A stretch of DNA of 26,497 bases from a virus (IMGVR_UViG_3300034071_001075:1-26497); one strand, 5' to 3'; positions 4,647 to 12,113 are shown, counted from the stretch's first letter. Notes: generated by a model from the sequence alone, not told the origin. A program made the numbers and translations.

Positions 4647-5398
4647 AACCTATTAAAGCGAAAGATCTTTTGGAACTTGATAAGCACATGAAAATTGTGC
4701 TTTTGAATAGCACTCCAAATCCACAAACTCTCGTTTGGCAAGGTGGAAAAAATGATTACAGTGAAGATGCTATTCATACTAAAACACCACCTTCAGAAAC
4801 TGATTCTGGTAAGTGGGTTATAGAGCAACTCTTAGCTAACGAGAGAGGGCACTGGGGACCTCTAGAACACCCTTCAATCTCATTTGACTGTGTGGGATTC
4901 GTTCATAACGTTATTGTTCAGGCAAGGACTCATCGTGTAGGCGTTTCGTTTGATGTTCAGTCTCAACGTTATACTGGAAGGCGTGTTTTGAAAGTTGCGA
5001 ATGATGAACTTTCTGTAGATGAAGTTTTTTATGTTCGTCCTCCTGGTCTCTATCTTGACCGTAAAGGTCACAAATATGAATGGACGCAAGATGATTACGA
5101 AAGGCAATTAAAGTTCTGTCTAGCGGCATCTGAGAGGTATGCAGAAGGTTACATGAAGAGAGGTATGGCAGAAGAGCATCTTAGAGATTATCTTCCACAA
5201 AACATTCGTCAGAATTTTGTTGCATCTTTCTCTCTTCGTGCTGCATTGCACTTTTTGGATCTTCGTGCAAAACTTGATGCTCAAGTTGAAATTCAAGCGA
5301 TGTGTGAAGGTATGATTCCAATCATGAAAAGTTGGGTTCCAGAAATATTTTCATACTATGAGGAAAAGAGACTACATAAAGCAAGACTATCTCCCTAA
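4643..5398 (+). CDS. thyX: Flavin-dependent thymidylate synthase
   Basis: This 251-aa protein contains RTHRVGVSFDVQSQRYTG at about residues 95-112. This is the ThyX signature region, in the variant seen in cyanobacterial-type enzymes, with Thr in place of the first Arg of RHR and one extra residue before the Ser. Other family marks are the substrate-contact region ERGHWGPLEHPSISF (about 67-81) and the C-terminal NFVASFSLRAALHFLDLR (about 189-206), which includes the active Ser and binding Arg. It methylates dUMP to dTMP with methylenetetrahydrofolate and FAD-transferred hydride in the cytoplasm, which suits an AT-rich phage genome. The ATG at 4643 is chosen over a TTG at 4631 because it has the ATGA overlap and GGGAG spacing. 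thyX is a common cyanophage gene. Confidence 0.95.
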   Translation: MKPIKAKDLLELDKHMKIVLLNSTPNPQTLVWQGGKNDYSEDAIHTKTPPSETDSGKWVIEQLLANERGHWGPLEHPSISFDCVGFVHNVIVQARTHRVGVSFDVQSQRYTGRRVLKVANDELSVDEVFYVRPPGLYLDRKGHKYEWTQDDYERQLKFCLAASERYAEGYMKRGMAEEHLRDYLPQNIRQNFVASFSLRAALHFLDLRAKLDAQVEIQAMCEGMIPIMKSWVPEIFSYYEEKRLHKARLSP

Positions 5399-5406
5399 TA
5401 ATAGGT

Positions 5407-5565
5407 ATGAAAAGTTATTGCATAAAAGATCATACAACTGGTCACGTTTTTAAAATACTTCTTACAGAGGAAGAGTTTCAAGAATTTTTGAGATCTAATC
5501 CAAACATAGATGAATGTATCGATTGCGTAGAATGTGACGATGCCCCTTCTCTCTGTATAGAATAA
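5407..5565 (+). CDS. Small cysteine-rich acidic protein, 52 aa
   Basis: An ATG at 5407, eight bases after the thyX stop, opens a 52-codon frame: MKSYCIKDHTTGHVFKILL, then a helix EEEFQEFLRSNPNIDE. The C terminus carries four Cys in the segment CIDCVECDDAPSLC. With the Cys at position 5 and nearby His there is enough for a small metal site, although the spacing does not match a standard zinc ribbon. The N-terminal strands followed by an FxxFLxxNP helix resemble the next gene's layout (both have a NPE/NPN motif after a helix), so a distant relationship is possible. The stop codon is embedded in a late promoter. Confidence 0.65.
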   Translation: MKSYCIKDHTTGHVFKILLTEEEFQEFLRSNPNIDECIDCVECDDAPSLCIE

Positions 5566-5568
5566 ATA
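5561..5568 (+). promoter_or_regulatory. T4-type late promoter
   Basis: AATAAATA overlaps the TAA stop (5563-5565) of the preceding small gene and lies 22 bases before the ATG at 5591, the same spacing as at 3446-3475. There is no obvious SD between it and that start. Confidence 0.6.
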
Positions 5569-5590
5569 TCTTTGAATTTTATAATAACTT

Positions 5591-5833
5591 ATGGCGATAT
5601 ATCCGATCATTCATAAAGAAACTGGTGAGAAAAAAGTCATTGAAATGAGTGTGCATGACATTACTCAATGGTATAAAGATAATCCAGAATGGCACCGCGA
5701 TTGGTCTGAAGGATGTGCTACCCCAGCAGAAGTTGGTGAGTGGAGAGATAAACTAGTTCAAAAGCATCCAGGATGGAATGAAGTTCTGGAAAAAGCATCT
5801 AAAGCACCCAAATCACAAGTGAAGAAAATCTAA
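5591..5833 (+). CDS. Hypothetical tryptophan-rich protein, 80 aa
   Basis: The ATG at 5591 gives MAIYPIIHKETGEKKVIEMS. The N-terminal beta hairpin (residues 1-20) resembles zinc-ribbon proteins of the FmdB type in shape, but the Cys pairs are absent and only one Cys is present. The remainder is helical with many Trp (QWYKDNPEWHRDWSEGC, EVGEWRDKLVQKHPGWNEVL) and a basic end (SQVKKI). It ends in a one-base overlap with phoH (TAATG). Similar small proteins accompany phoH-like genes in T4-like marine phages as far as I recall. No function is assigned. Confidence 0.7.
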   Translation: MAIYPIIHKETGEKKVIEMSVHDITQWYKDNPEWHRDWSEGCATPAEVGEWRDKLVQKHPGWNEVLEKASKAPKSQVKKI

Positions 5834-6582
5834 TGGCAAGAAAAAGCATGAAGAACCCTGTTCCATTTGGAACTAGCAATAGGCAGATGAAAAGGAAGAA
5901 GCCTATTAGTTCCGATTACATGAAGAGGATTGAACCTCTTACAGATAATCAAGAATCACTTTTTAAATCTTATAATCTACAGCAAAACCTAGTTGCATAT
6001 GGTTGTGCTGGAACTGGTAAAACTTTCATCACTTTATATAATGCTCTAAGAGACGTTCTTGATGAAAGGTCTCAATATGAAAAAATTTATATTGTTCGTT
6101 CTCTTGTAGCAACACGCGAGATTGGTTTCCTTCCTGGAGACCACGAAGATAAGTCTTCTCTTTATCAGATTCCATATAAGAATATGGTAAAGTATATGTT
6201 TGAAATGCCAGATGATGCTTCCTTTGAAATGCTTTATGGTAATTTGAAAACTCAAGGAACCATTAGTTTCTGGAGCACTTCTTTCATTCGCGGAACTACT
6301 CTCGACAATGCAATTATTATTGTCGATGAATTTCAGAACCTCAACTTCCACGAACTTGATTCTATGATTACTCGTGTTGGCGAGAATTCTAAGATTATGT
6401 TCTGTGGAGATGCAACTCAGAGCGATCTTGTCAAAACAAATGAAAAGAATGGTATTATTGATTTTATGAGAATTCTTAGGGTAATGCCATCATTTGATAT
6501 TATTGAATTCGAAGCAGAAGACATTGTTCGTTCTGGTCTGGTTAAAGAATATATTCTCGCAAAAATGGAATTGAATCTCTGA
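5833..6582 (+). CDS. phoH: PhoH-like P-loop ATPase
   Basis: This 249-aa protein has a clear Walker A motif, GCAGTGKT (about residues 57-64), preceded by the Q-motif-like LTDNQESLFKSY. Walker B is IIIVDEFQNL (about 161-170), and the helicase-like sensor is MFCGDATQSD (about 193-202). The order and spacing match the PhoH family, which is related to the ATPase core of superfamily 1 helicases. PhoH is a frequent gene in marine phages. It was named for phosphate-starvation regulation in E. coli, but its activity in phages is unsettled and an RNA- or DNA-related ATPase is likely. A basic 30-residue N-terminal extension (RQMKRKKP) is present. Both ends overlap neighbours. Confidence 0.93.
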   Translation: MARKSMKNPVPFGTSNRQMKRKKPISSDYMKRIEPLTDNQESLFKSYNLQQNLVAYGCAGTGKTFITLYNALRDVLDERSQYEKIYIVRSLVATREIGFLPGDHEDKSSLYQIPYKNMVKYMFEMPDDASFEMLYGNLKTQGTISFWSTSFIRGTTLDNAIIIVDEFQNLNFHELDSMITRVGENSKIMFCGDATQSDLVKTNEKNGIIDFMRILRVMPSFDIIEFEAEDIVRSGLVKEYILAKMELNL

Positions 6583-7247
6583 TGTTTAATCATGTTGAAT
6601 TGAATCTCCCTCAACTTCAGAGGGAGACTATAGATGGTGTTCGTTATTATAAAGTACCAAATGGAGACGAGTTAAAAAAACTCGTTTCTATTACTTCAGT
6701 TACAAGTAATTGGAAAAAAGAATTTTTTAATAACTGGAGAAAAAAGGTTGGTGTAGAAAAAGCAGATGCTATTACAAGGAAGGCAACCAGTCGTGGCACT
6801 GATATGCACACCCTTGTGGAGCATCATCTTAAAAATGAAAAACTTCCTAAGGTTCAACCTCTTTCGGAAATGCTGTTTGGTATTTCTAAACCAACTTTAA
6901 ATCGTATAAATAATATTCATGCTCTGGAAGGTTCTCTTTATAGTGAGTTTTTGGGCATTGCAGGTACAGTAGATTGTATCGCGGAATTTGATGGAGAACT
7001 TTCTATCATTGATTTTAAGACTTCAGCAAAACCAAAACCAAGAGAATGGATTGAAGGTTATTTCGTTCAATGTTGTGCATATGCATGTATGCTTCACGAA
7101 ATGACTGGACTATCTGTTAAGAAATTTGTAATCATTATGGCTTGCGAAAATGGCGAAGTCGAAGTATATGAAGAAAGAGATAAAGAAAAATATATTAGAC
7201 TTCTTGTTAAGTATATAAAAAAATTCTTAAATGATAAATTGTCTTGA
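6582..7247 (+). CDS. PD-(D/E)XK family nuclease
   Basis: This 221-aa protein shows the RecB/Cas4-like nuclease core. A helix with RGTDMHTLVEHHLKNE (about 70-85) is followed by an acidic site GTVDCIAEFDG (about 127-137). Then come IIDFKTS (about 141-147), which supplies the D-x-K catalytic pair, and a helix with Q-x-x-x-Y (FVQCCAYACML). This arrangement matches single-strand DNA exonucleases of the mitochondrial-exonuclease-1-like branch. It probably acts in phage recombination or host DNA breakdown. It sits between phoH and the gp33-gp59-gp32 operon, consistent with DNA metabolism. Its stop TGA lies inside the TTGACA of the following promoter. Confidence 0.85.
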   Translation: MFNHVELNLPQLQRETIDGVRYYKVPNGDELKKLVSITSVTSNWKKEFFNNWRKKVGVEKADAITRKATSRGTDMHTLVEHHLKNEKLPKVQPLSEMLFGISKPTLNRINNIHALEGSLYSEFLGIAGTVDCIAEFDGELSIIDFKTSAKPKPREWIEGYFVQCCAYACMLHEMTGLSVKKFVIIMACENGEVEVYEERDKEKYIRLLVKYIKKFLNDKLS

Positions 7248-7272
7248 CAATAAACATTGTTTATGTTATTCT
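7244..7272 (+). promoter_or_regulatory. Near-consensus sigma70 promoter for gp33-gp59-gp32
   Basis: Perfect TTGACA (7244-7249) and TATTCT (7267-7272) are 17 bases apart, and the predicted start near 7279 leaves a leader of about 20 bases. It overlaps the preceding stop codon. It is the strongest promoter in the window by match and would make gp33 an early or middle gene. Confidence 0.85.
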
Positions 7273-7297
7273 TTGTTAAAGTTGTTATGAGGAAAAA

Positions 7298-7591
7298 TTG
7301 TCACCATCACTAATAGAATTAATGGAGTCACAAGTAGAAAAGGAATTCGAGAAAGTACTCGAAAAAAAATTTTTCTGTCCATCTAGATTTGCTCAAGAAA
7401 TCGAAAAGTTGGTTCAAAATAATGGAGAAATGAACTATATCGATGCAATAATTTCTTTTTGTGAAATGAACAGCATCGATTTGGAATCTGTTCCTAAACT
7501 TATTTCTAAACCACTTAAGGAAAAAATTAAGTATGAAGCTATGGAACTTAATTTTCTTAAGAAAACTTCTCGTGCTAAACTTATTTTTTGA
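7298..7591 (+). CDS. 33: Late-promoter transcription accessory protein gp33
   Basis: I choose the TTG at 7298 (MSPSLIELMESQVEKE) because GAGG at 7289-7292 is correctly spaced; an ATG at 7322 is the alternative. The conserved cyanophage gp33 body is visible: MNYIDAIISFCEMNSIDLESVPKLISKPLKEKI, then EAMELNFLKKTSRAKL. The 97-aa size agrees with the family. In T4, gp33 binds the RNA polymerase flap and the sliding clamp, and together with gp55 activates late promoters. Here it would serve the NATAAATA promoters seen elsewhere in the window. The cassette order gp33-gp59-gp32 matches T4 biology. Confidence 0.85.
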   Translation: MSPSLIELMESQVEKEFEKVLEKKFFCPSRFAQEIEKLVQNNGEMNYIDAIISFCEMNSIDLESVPKLISKPLKEKIKYEAMELNFLKKTSRAKLIF

Positions 7592-7597
7592 TACTTA

Positions 7598-8188
7598 GTG
7601 AATCCATTTGAATGCTATAAAATTTACCTTTCAATAAAAAATCATTTCACAAAAGATAGTTACGATTACCACAAATATTGTGGTAAAAATAGAGCAACTA
7701 TCCAGTCTTTTTATAAGAGAAAGGATAGATTTTGGTTTGAAAAAATAAGCAGACAGAAATCCGAAAAAGAAATTTTGGATTTCTTTGTCTCTAATTTTGT
7801 ATCTTGTTCTGATCCCCAGTCTCTTTGGATTGGTGAAATAATAAGAGAGGGAGAAAGTAACTATAAAAACTGGTGCAAAAAAATTCAATCTTTATCTTAT
7901 ATTTTCAAAGAGGAGATTGATGCAGTTTTTTCAAACAAAAATTTTGATAAAGTATTTGAAATTGAAGGTGGAAGGCACCCACAACTATTGAAGGATCATT
8001 TACAAGGAAAGATTTCCTTAGAAACTATGATAATATTGGATAGAATACTAGGATACAAAAAGGAGTTTGATCAAAAACTTCAAGATCCTATTTGGACATT
8101 CGTTTCAATGAGAATTTCAAAGTATTCGTCTTTCCTACATACTGATGTATTCAAATTCAAAAAAATTCTAAAGGAGTGTGTGCTGTGA
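7598..8188 (+). CDS. 59: Replicative helicase loader gp59
   Basis: This 196-aa protein starts with GTG at 7598 (MNPFECYKIYLSIKNHF). It aligns by eye with T4 gp59 over the whole length. Matching landmarks are the N-terminal YKIYLxIKxH segment, the YxKRxDRxxFEKxS element (about 39-50), FVSNFVSCSDPQSLWIGEI (about 62-81) and the C-terminal ISLETMIILDRIL (about 136-148). gp59 binds forked DNA and gp32, and loads the gp41 helicase during recombination-dependent replication. Its partner gp32 is encoded 0.4 kb downstream. No good SD is seen before the GTG, so it may depend on coupling with gp33. It ends in a GTGA overlap with the next gene. Confidence 0.88.
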   Translation: MNPFECYKIYLSIKNHFTKDSYDYHKYCGKNRATIQSFYKRKDRFWFEKISRQKSEKEILDFFVSNFVSCSDPQSLWIGEIIREGESNYKNWCKKIQSLSYIFKEEIDAVFSNKNFDKVFEIEGGRHPQLLKDHLQGKISLETMIILDRILGYKKEFDQKLQDPIWTFVSMRISKYSSFLHTDVFKFKKILKECVL

Positions 8189-8526
8189 CTTTTTTCGATT
8201 CGGAAGTTGTAAGAGCGGAAATGGCAGAAATCTCAGAACTCCAAGAAGAAATTTATGAAAATGTGTTTCAATTTCCTCGAATGAGCAACCAAGAGAAGAT
8301 TGATCATGTTAATCTTTTACAACGACTTCTGAATAAACAACAAATTCTATATACTCGTCTTAGTCTTTCTGATGATCCAGAAGCTAAAAAGATGAAAGAA
8401 AAAATTATGGAATCTGCTTCAATGATGGGTCTTCCAGAAAATACTGATATGAATGTCATATTCAACAATATGTCGAAACTTATCGATATGATGCGGACCC
8501 AGATTGACAAAGAGATCAGAGGGTGA
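8185..8526 (+). CDS. DUF1825-like helical protein, 113 aa
   Basis: The GTG at 8185 forms a GTGA overlap with the gp59 stop and has AAGGAG (8171-8176) at good spacing, so it is preferred over the in-frame GTG at 8176. The protein begins MTFFDSEVVRAEMAEI and continues as helices, including MSNQEKIDHVNLLQRLLNKQQILYTRLSLSDD and ASMMGLPENTDMNVIFNNMSKLIDMM. The FFDSE-V start and the L-L-x-K-Q-x-x-x-Y-x-R-L-x-L-S pattern resemble DUF1825, a small cyanobacterial and cyanophage family of unknown role. Its fixed place between gp59 and gp32 suggests a role at replication forks or a shared expression need, which is inference. Confidence 0.75.
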   Translation: MTFFDSEVVRAEMAEISELQEEIYENVFQFPRMSNQEKIDHVNLLQRLLNKQQILYTRLSLSDDPEAKKMKEKIMESASMMGLPENTDMNVIFNNMSKLIDMMRTQIDKEIRG

Positions 8527-8536
8527 TATAGTTCCT

Positions 8537-8586
8537 GAGGGCTTGGCATCCCTCCATCTCGAATGGTAAAGTTGCCCACAAGCCAA
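8537..8586 (+). promoter_or_regulatory. Candidate gp32 autoregulatory pseudoknot
   Basis: The hairpin GAGGG / CCCTC (8537-8541 with 8550-8554) has loop CTTGGCAT. Loop bases TTGGC (8543-8547) can pair with GCCAA (8582-8586), giving an H-type pseudoknot that ends four bases before the gp32 ribosome-binding site GGAG (8591-8594). T4 gene 32 mRNA carries a leader pseudoknot that nucleates gp32 binding and represses its own translation. The same role is inferred here from position and foldability only. Confidence 0.45.
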
Positions 8587-8601
8587 ATACGGAGAAATCT
8601 A

Positions 8602-9573
8602 ATGTCTTTCGAAGCACTTAAAAAGCAATCTAAACTTGGTTCTCTCACCGATAAACTGGTGAAAGAAGTAGAAAAAATGAATACTACCAGCGGATCTTCT
8701 GATGATCGCTTCTGGAAACCTGAAATGGATAAGAGCGGCGTTGGTTCTGCTATTATTCGTTTCCTCCCTGCTCCTGAAGGGGAAGATCTTCCTTGGGTCA
8801 AGATGTATGCTCACGGATTCCAAGGTCCTGGTGGTTGGTATATTGAAAACTCTCTGACTACTCTTGGTCAGAAAGATCCTGTCACAGAGTATAATCGCAC
8901 TCTTTGGAACAGCGGTAACGATAAGGATAAAGAAACTGTTCGTAAGCAGAAGCGCAAACTGTCCTACTTTGCTAACATCTATGTTGTAAAGGATCCTGCA
9001 CACCCCGAAAACGAAGGTAAAGTCTTCCTGTTCAAGTTCGGTAAGAAGATCTTTGATAAGATCCTGAATGCTATGCAACCTGAATTTGATGATGAAGATC
9101 CAATCAATCCTTTTGATTTCTGGAGTGGTGCAAACTTCCGTCTGAAGATCCGTAAGGTTGAAGGTTATTGGAACTACGATAAGTCGGAGTTTGATTCTTC
9201 TTCCCCTCTTCTTTCTGATGACGATGCACTGGAAGCAATCTGGAAAAAAGAGAATTCTCTTTCTGCTCTAGTTGCTGCTGATCAATTCAAGACTTATGAA
9301 GAACTTGAAAAGCGTCTGAACTACGTTATGGGTAAAGGTGCTGTTGCTCCTAAGTCTGCATCTGCAGATGAAGAAGAAGCATACGAATCCTATATGCCTA
9401 AGAAGACTCGTGAAGATGATGTAATGGCAGAACTGGAAGAATCTTATCGTAAGAGTAAGAGTGCTCCTGAAATGCCAGAGTCTATGCGGAAGGAACTTAA
9501 CAGTCTGTCTAGTTCTTCTGATGAAGATGAAGACGATGCTATGTCATACTTCAGCAAACTTGCAGATAGTTGA
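8602..9573 (+). CDS. 32: Single-strand DNA-binding protein gp32
   Basis: The ATG at 8602 follows GGAG (8591-8594). The 323-aa protein matches T4 gp32: VGSAIIRFLPAPEGED (about 47-62), HGFQGPGGWYIENS (about 71-84), KRKLSYFANIYVVKDPAHPENEGKVF (about 117-142) and FGKKIFDKI. The C-terminal tail is acidic and Ser-rich (SSSSDEDEDDAMSYF), as in T4, where it recruits partners such as gp59. It coats single-strand DNA in replication and recombination. Notably the protein has no Cys at all. The T4 zinc-site segment containing SCPVC is replaced by one reading QKDPVTEYN, so the zinc subdomain must fold without that metal site. Codon use is slightly more GC-rich than in the neighbours, as expected for a highly expressed gene. 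Confidence 0.95.
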   Translation: MSFEALKKQSKLGSLTDKLVKEVEKMNTTSGSSDDRFWKPEMDKSGVGSAIIRFLPAPEGEDLPWVKMYAHGFQGPGGWYIENSLTTLGQKDPVTEYNRTLWNSGNDKDKETVRKQKRKLSYFANIYVVKDPAHPENEGKVFLFKFGKKIFDKILNAMQPEFDDEDPINPFDFWSGANFRLKIRKVEGYWNYDKSEFDSSSPLLSDDDALEAIWKKENSLSALVAADQFKTYEELEKRLNYVMGKGAVAPKSASADEEEAYESYMPKKTREDDVMAELEESYRKSKSAPEMPESMRKELNSLSSSSDEDEDDAMSYFSKLADS

Positions 9574-10245
9574 TCACTCGTAGATCTTAATATTATCTCC
9601 TTTCTTAAGGGTAGCACTTACATACTGAGTGCTACCTTTTTTATATGGCATAATTCTTTCAAGATCATCTAATATAATTGCAATGTATTTTGATTTCAAT
9701 AAGAATATATTTCTCTTATTATTATCTAATTTATTTTCATGTTGATAATTTGTTATTGGAACCGCAATATTTGTAACTAATACATCTTTACCAGTTGAAT
9801 AATCGTAATACTCTATTTGATAATCAATTGGAATGTGGAGACCTCTTGGAACTAATACCACTCCGTTAGATGTAGCAATTTCTCTGGATTCGTAATGATG
9901 AATATCATTTAATTTTTCATATGATCCATATTTGTTCAGAAGATATTTGTTAAATGCTACCTGCGGAAGAGGCCATTCTGATTGAACATTAATGATATTA
10001 TTGGAAATTAAAACTACCCAATCTAAATTTGGGTCTTCATAAAATTTTTCTGCTACTTGATCTGGTCTTTCGTCACCAATAATGCTATACTTTTCAAAGT
10101 AATTTAAATCAGAAAAAATATCATCAAGAAGTTTTGTTCTTTTGAATAAATTTTTAACATCAACATAATCTCCCAAAGGTGTATTTTCTTGGGGATTTCT
10201 ATTGACGTATTGAAAATTTGGAACTTTTTTGAAATACGATGACAT
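9574..10245 (-). CDS. 53: Baseplate wedge protein gp53
   Basis: This 223-aa leftward gene shows the gp53 hallmark segment GDERPDQVAEKFYEDPNLDWVVLISNNIINVQSEWPLP in residues about 57-94, the same order as T4 gp53. In T4, gp53 clamps neighbouring wedges together around the hub to form the hexagonal baseplate. The gene starts one base after the gp48 stop, so the two are co-transcribed. Its 3' end is immediately adjacent (0 bases) to the convergent gp32 gene, and it contains the rightward terminator for gp32 within its last 23 codons. Confidence 0.92.
   Translation of the reverse strand: MSSYFKKVPNFQYVNRNPQENTPLGDYVDVKNLFKRTKLLDDIFSDLNYFEKYSIIGDERPDQVAEKFYEDPNLDWVVLISNNIINVQSEWPLPQVAFNKYLLNKYGSYEKLNDIHHYESREIATSNGVVLVPRGLHIPIDYQIEYYDYSTGKDVLVTNIAVPITNYQHENKLDNNKRNIFLLKSKYIAIILDDLERIMPYKKGSTQYVSATLKKGDNIKIYE
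9610..9642 (+). terminator. Terminator of gp32, embedded in gp53 coding sequence
   Basis: A perfect 9-bp stem GGTAGCACT / AGTGCTACC (9610-9618 with 9628-9636) has a 9-base loop and is followed by six T. It extends outward by A-T and G-T pairs. It lies 37 bases after the gp32 stop, inside the antisense gp53 gene. On the minus strand there is no T-run after the stem, so it should act rightward only. Confidence 0.88.
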
Positions 10246-10246
10246 T

Positions 10247-11572
10247 TTAGTATCCTATATCGTCTGCAGCAAGTTTTGAATAATTTTTTTGATAAATTGG
10301 TTCTAATTCATTGAATGCTAAGTTTATTTCATATGAAGTCATAGTACCATCTTCATATGTCATATATGTTCCATCTGGAGTATAATTAACACTTACAGTA
10401 GTTAATGCACAAGTTTTAAATTGGTTTAATGATTTTGAGGCTCCTCCCTTTTGTTCGTATCTTATTTTAAATACATTTGGAGCTTTCAAGAAAAAGTTTT
10501 GCGCTGATGTATTTACAGCAGATCCTTCTTTAAATTGTCTTATTATTCTCCTCACTATTACAGATTCATTTGCATCTCTTGGAGAAAGTTTAAATGTAAA
10601 TGAAAATGGTCTTAATGATGGGCCATTAAAAAGTAAAGATAGATTGGAATTCAAAACTGACCCAGATGCTCTAGATAATAATCCTTGAACTCCAACAGCT
10701 TCTTGAGCAAAATAATATTTCCACATATCTCCAGTATCTCGGAATACTGCTTTTGCTTGATTTGTTGCATCATTTCCTGCGGTCATCAGATCTTTAGTTT
10801 TATCTGTATCCATTATATTAAATGCTTGTTTAGTTGCAACTATTTCAATTGGATTCATATTTGCACCGCCCCACTCAACACTACTAGTATCTGATATTCC
10901 AGATGGTATAGGTAATTGAATTGTGCTCAAAAGAGTTCCAGTGTATGGCCAAGGTTCTGTATCATTACTTAATTTTTTTGGATTGTATGTCCATCGTTCA
11001 AAAACAATTCTATCTTGCTCATCTCTCATTCCTACTGGATATACAATTGCGATATTTCCACCACCCTTTTTCGCTTTTTCGGTATCACTATAAGCTGGAT
11101 CATCTTTTGGAACTGGAACCTCTCCTAGATCTGGTGTTAAACTTTCTATTGGTGGAAGTGGTGTATCTCCTGGTGGAGTAGGAATAGCAGCATCGTCTGG
11201 ATTTTGAGCAGTATTTGATCCAGGAACATTTATTTGTTTTGCTAAATCTGGAGAACCAAATCCAGTTGAAGACCTAAATGTTTCCAATCTTGCATTATTT
11301 AAATTTGTAGTCGATACAGTATTGGAATAAAATCTTGTGTTTTGATCTCTTGTTGGACAGGTAACTCCAGGAACGCAATTTCCTGAAGTTTTCCACTTAT
11401 ATCCTTCTGATCTCTCTGATGTAAATGTTGGTTTTTGTTGTTGCCCCAATCCAACACCTTGAAACCACTCTGCATCTCCATTTTTGTTTATTAAAAGAGT
11501 TCCATTAACTGAAGACCCATTTGGTCCTATAGGTAAAGCTATAGGTCTAGTCCTTCTATCTGGATCTGCCAT
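10247..11572 (-). CDS. 48: Baseplate tail-tube cap gp48
   Basis: This 441-aa leftward gene has the conserved gp48 C-terminal block FNGPSLRPFSFTFKLSPRDANESVIVRRIIRQFKEGSA (about 312-350), followed by NFFLKAPNVFKIRYE and the terminal beta region (YEINLAFNELEPIY). The N-terminal 150 residues are low-complexity, rich in Pro, Asn and Thr, and variable-looking. In T4, gp48 sits on top of the central hub and, with gp54, starts tail-tube polymerisation. It is led by two tandem late promoters in the gap before gp4. A one-base gap separates it from gp53. Confidence 0.9.
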   Translation of the reverse strand: MADPDRRTRPIALPIGPNGSSVNGTLLINKNGDAEWFQGVGLGQQQKPTFTSERSEGYKWKTSGNCVPGVTCPTRDQNTRFYSNTVSTTNLNNARLETFRSSTGFGSPDLAKQINVPGSNTAQNPDDAAIPTPPGDTPLPPIESLTPDLGEVPVPKDDPAYSDTEKAKKGGGNIAIVYPVGMRDEQDRIVFERWTYNPKKLSNDTEPWPYTGTLLSTIQLPIPSGISDTSSVEWGGANMNPIEIVATKQAFNIMDTDKTKDLMTAGNDATNQAKAVFRDTGDMWKYYFAQEAVGVQGLLSRASGSVLNSNLSLLFNGPSLRPFSFTFKLSPRDANESVIVRRIIRQFKEGSAVNTSAQNFFLKAPNVFKIRYEQKGGASKSLNQFKTCALTTVSVNYTPDGTYMTYEDGTMTSYEINLAFNELEPIYQKNYSKLAADDIGY

Positions 11573-11628
11573 TAAAAATTCCTCTTACTAATATACTTTA
11601 TTTCTTTTTTACGCATTAGATCGGAAGA

Positions 11629-11648
11629 TATTTATAAGAATATTTATC
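11629..11648 (-). promoter_or_regulatory. Tandem T4-type late promoters for gp48-gp53 (leftward)
   Basis: On the minus strand, GATAAATA (11648 to 11641) and TATAAATA (11636 to 11629) lie 12 bases apart, both between the end of gp4 and the gp48 start at 11572. The second is a perfect match to the T4 late consensus. Confidence 0.7.
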
Positions 11649-11649
11649 A

Positions 11650-12096
11650 CTATAAATTCAAATCATCTTCTGTTATTATTTTAAATTCTATCATTCTGTC
11701 TTCACACCATTCTTTTGCTGCTTTCCACTTAGCGCAATTTTTTTCGTATGTGATTGCCTCATTAATCAAAGTCTTTTTCTTTTTATTTCCTGGAACTGGA
11801 GGTTTTGTTTGACGTTTTGGTTTAATTTCTATAAGATATCTTTTTGTATTGCCATTACTTTCCTGAACTTTAATAAAAAAATCTGGAAAATATCTTCTGA
11901 TTTTTCTAGTAGTTGGATCATAATATGGAATGAAAAATTCTTCACTTCCCCATTCCAAAATATTAGGATTTCTATCACAATATCTCATAAACTCAACTTC
12001 CCAAGAACTCCTATAAATTATATTTTTTGAGTCTCCTTTATATTTTTCTGGATTTCTTGGATTAAATCTACCTTGATGATATCTACTTTCTGCCAT
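11650..12096 (-). CDS. 4: Head completion protein gp4 (T4 gp50)
   Basis: This 148-aa leftward gene opens with YHQGRFNPRNPEKYKGD and continues NIIYRSSWEVEFMRYCDRNPNILEWGSEEFFIPY, the diagnostic T4 gp4 (also called gp50) sequence. The PDFFIKV...RYLIEIKPKRQTKPP stretch (about 71-100) carries a D...ExK arrangement, as in PD-(D/E)XK nucleases. In T4 the protein acts after DNA packaging to finish the head for tail joining, possibly by trimming DNA. Length is normal. It is read from a late promoter at 12127-12134 and is the first gene of the leftward set. Confidence 0.93.
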   Translation of the reverse strand: MAESRYHQGRFNPRNPEKYKGDSKNIIYRSSWEVEFMRYCDRNPNILEWGSEEFFIPYYDPTTRKIRRYFPDFFIKVQESNGNTKRYLIEIKPKRQTKPPVPGNKKKKTLINEAITYEKNCAKWKAAKEWCEDRMIEFKIITEDDLNL

Positions 12097-12113
12097 TTTG
12101 CGACTACATAATA

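Noticed and set aside
8304-8801. A 165-codon open frame on the minus strand
   Set aside because: It lies wholly across the DUF1825-like gene and the start of gp32, lacks a ribosome-binding site, and its protein has no recognisable pattern. It is a shadow of the real genes.
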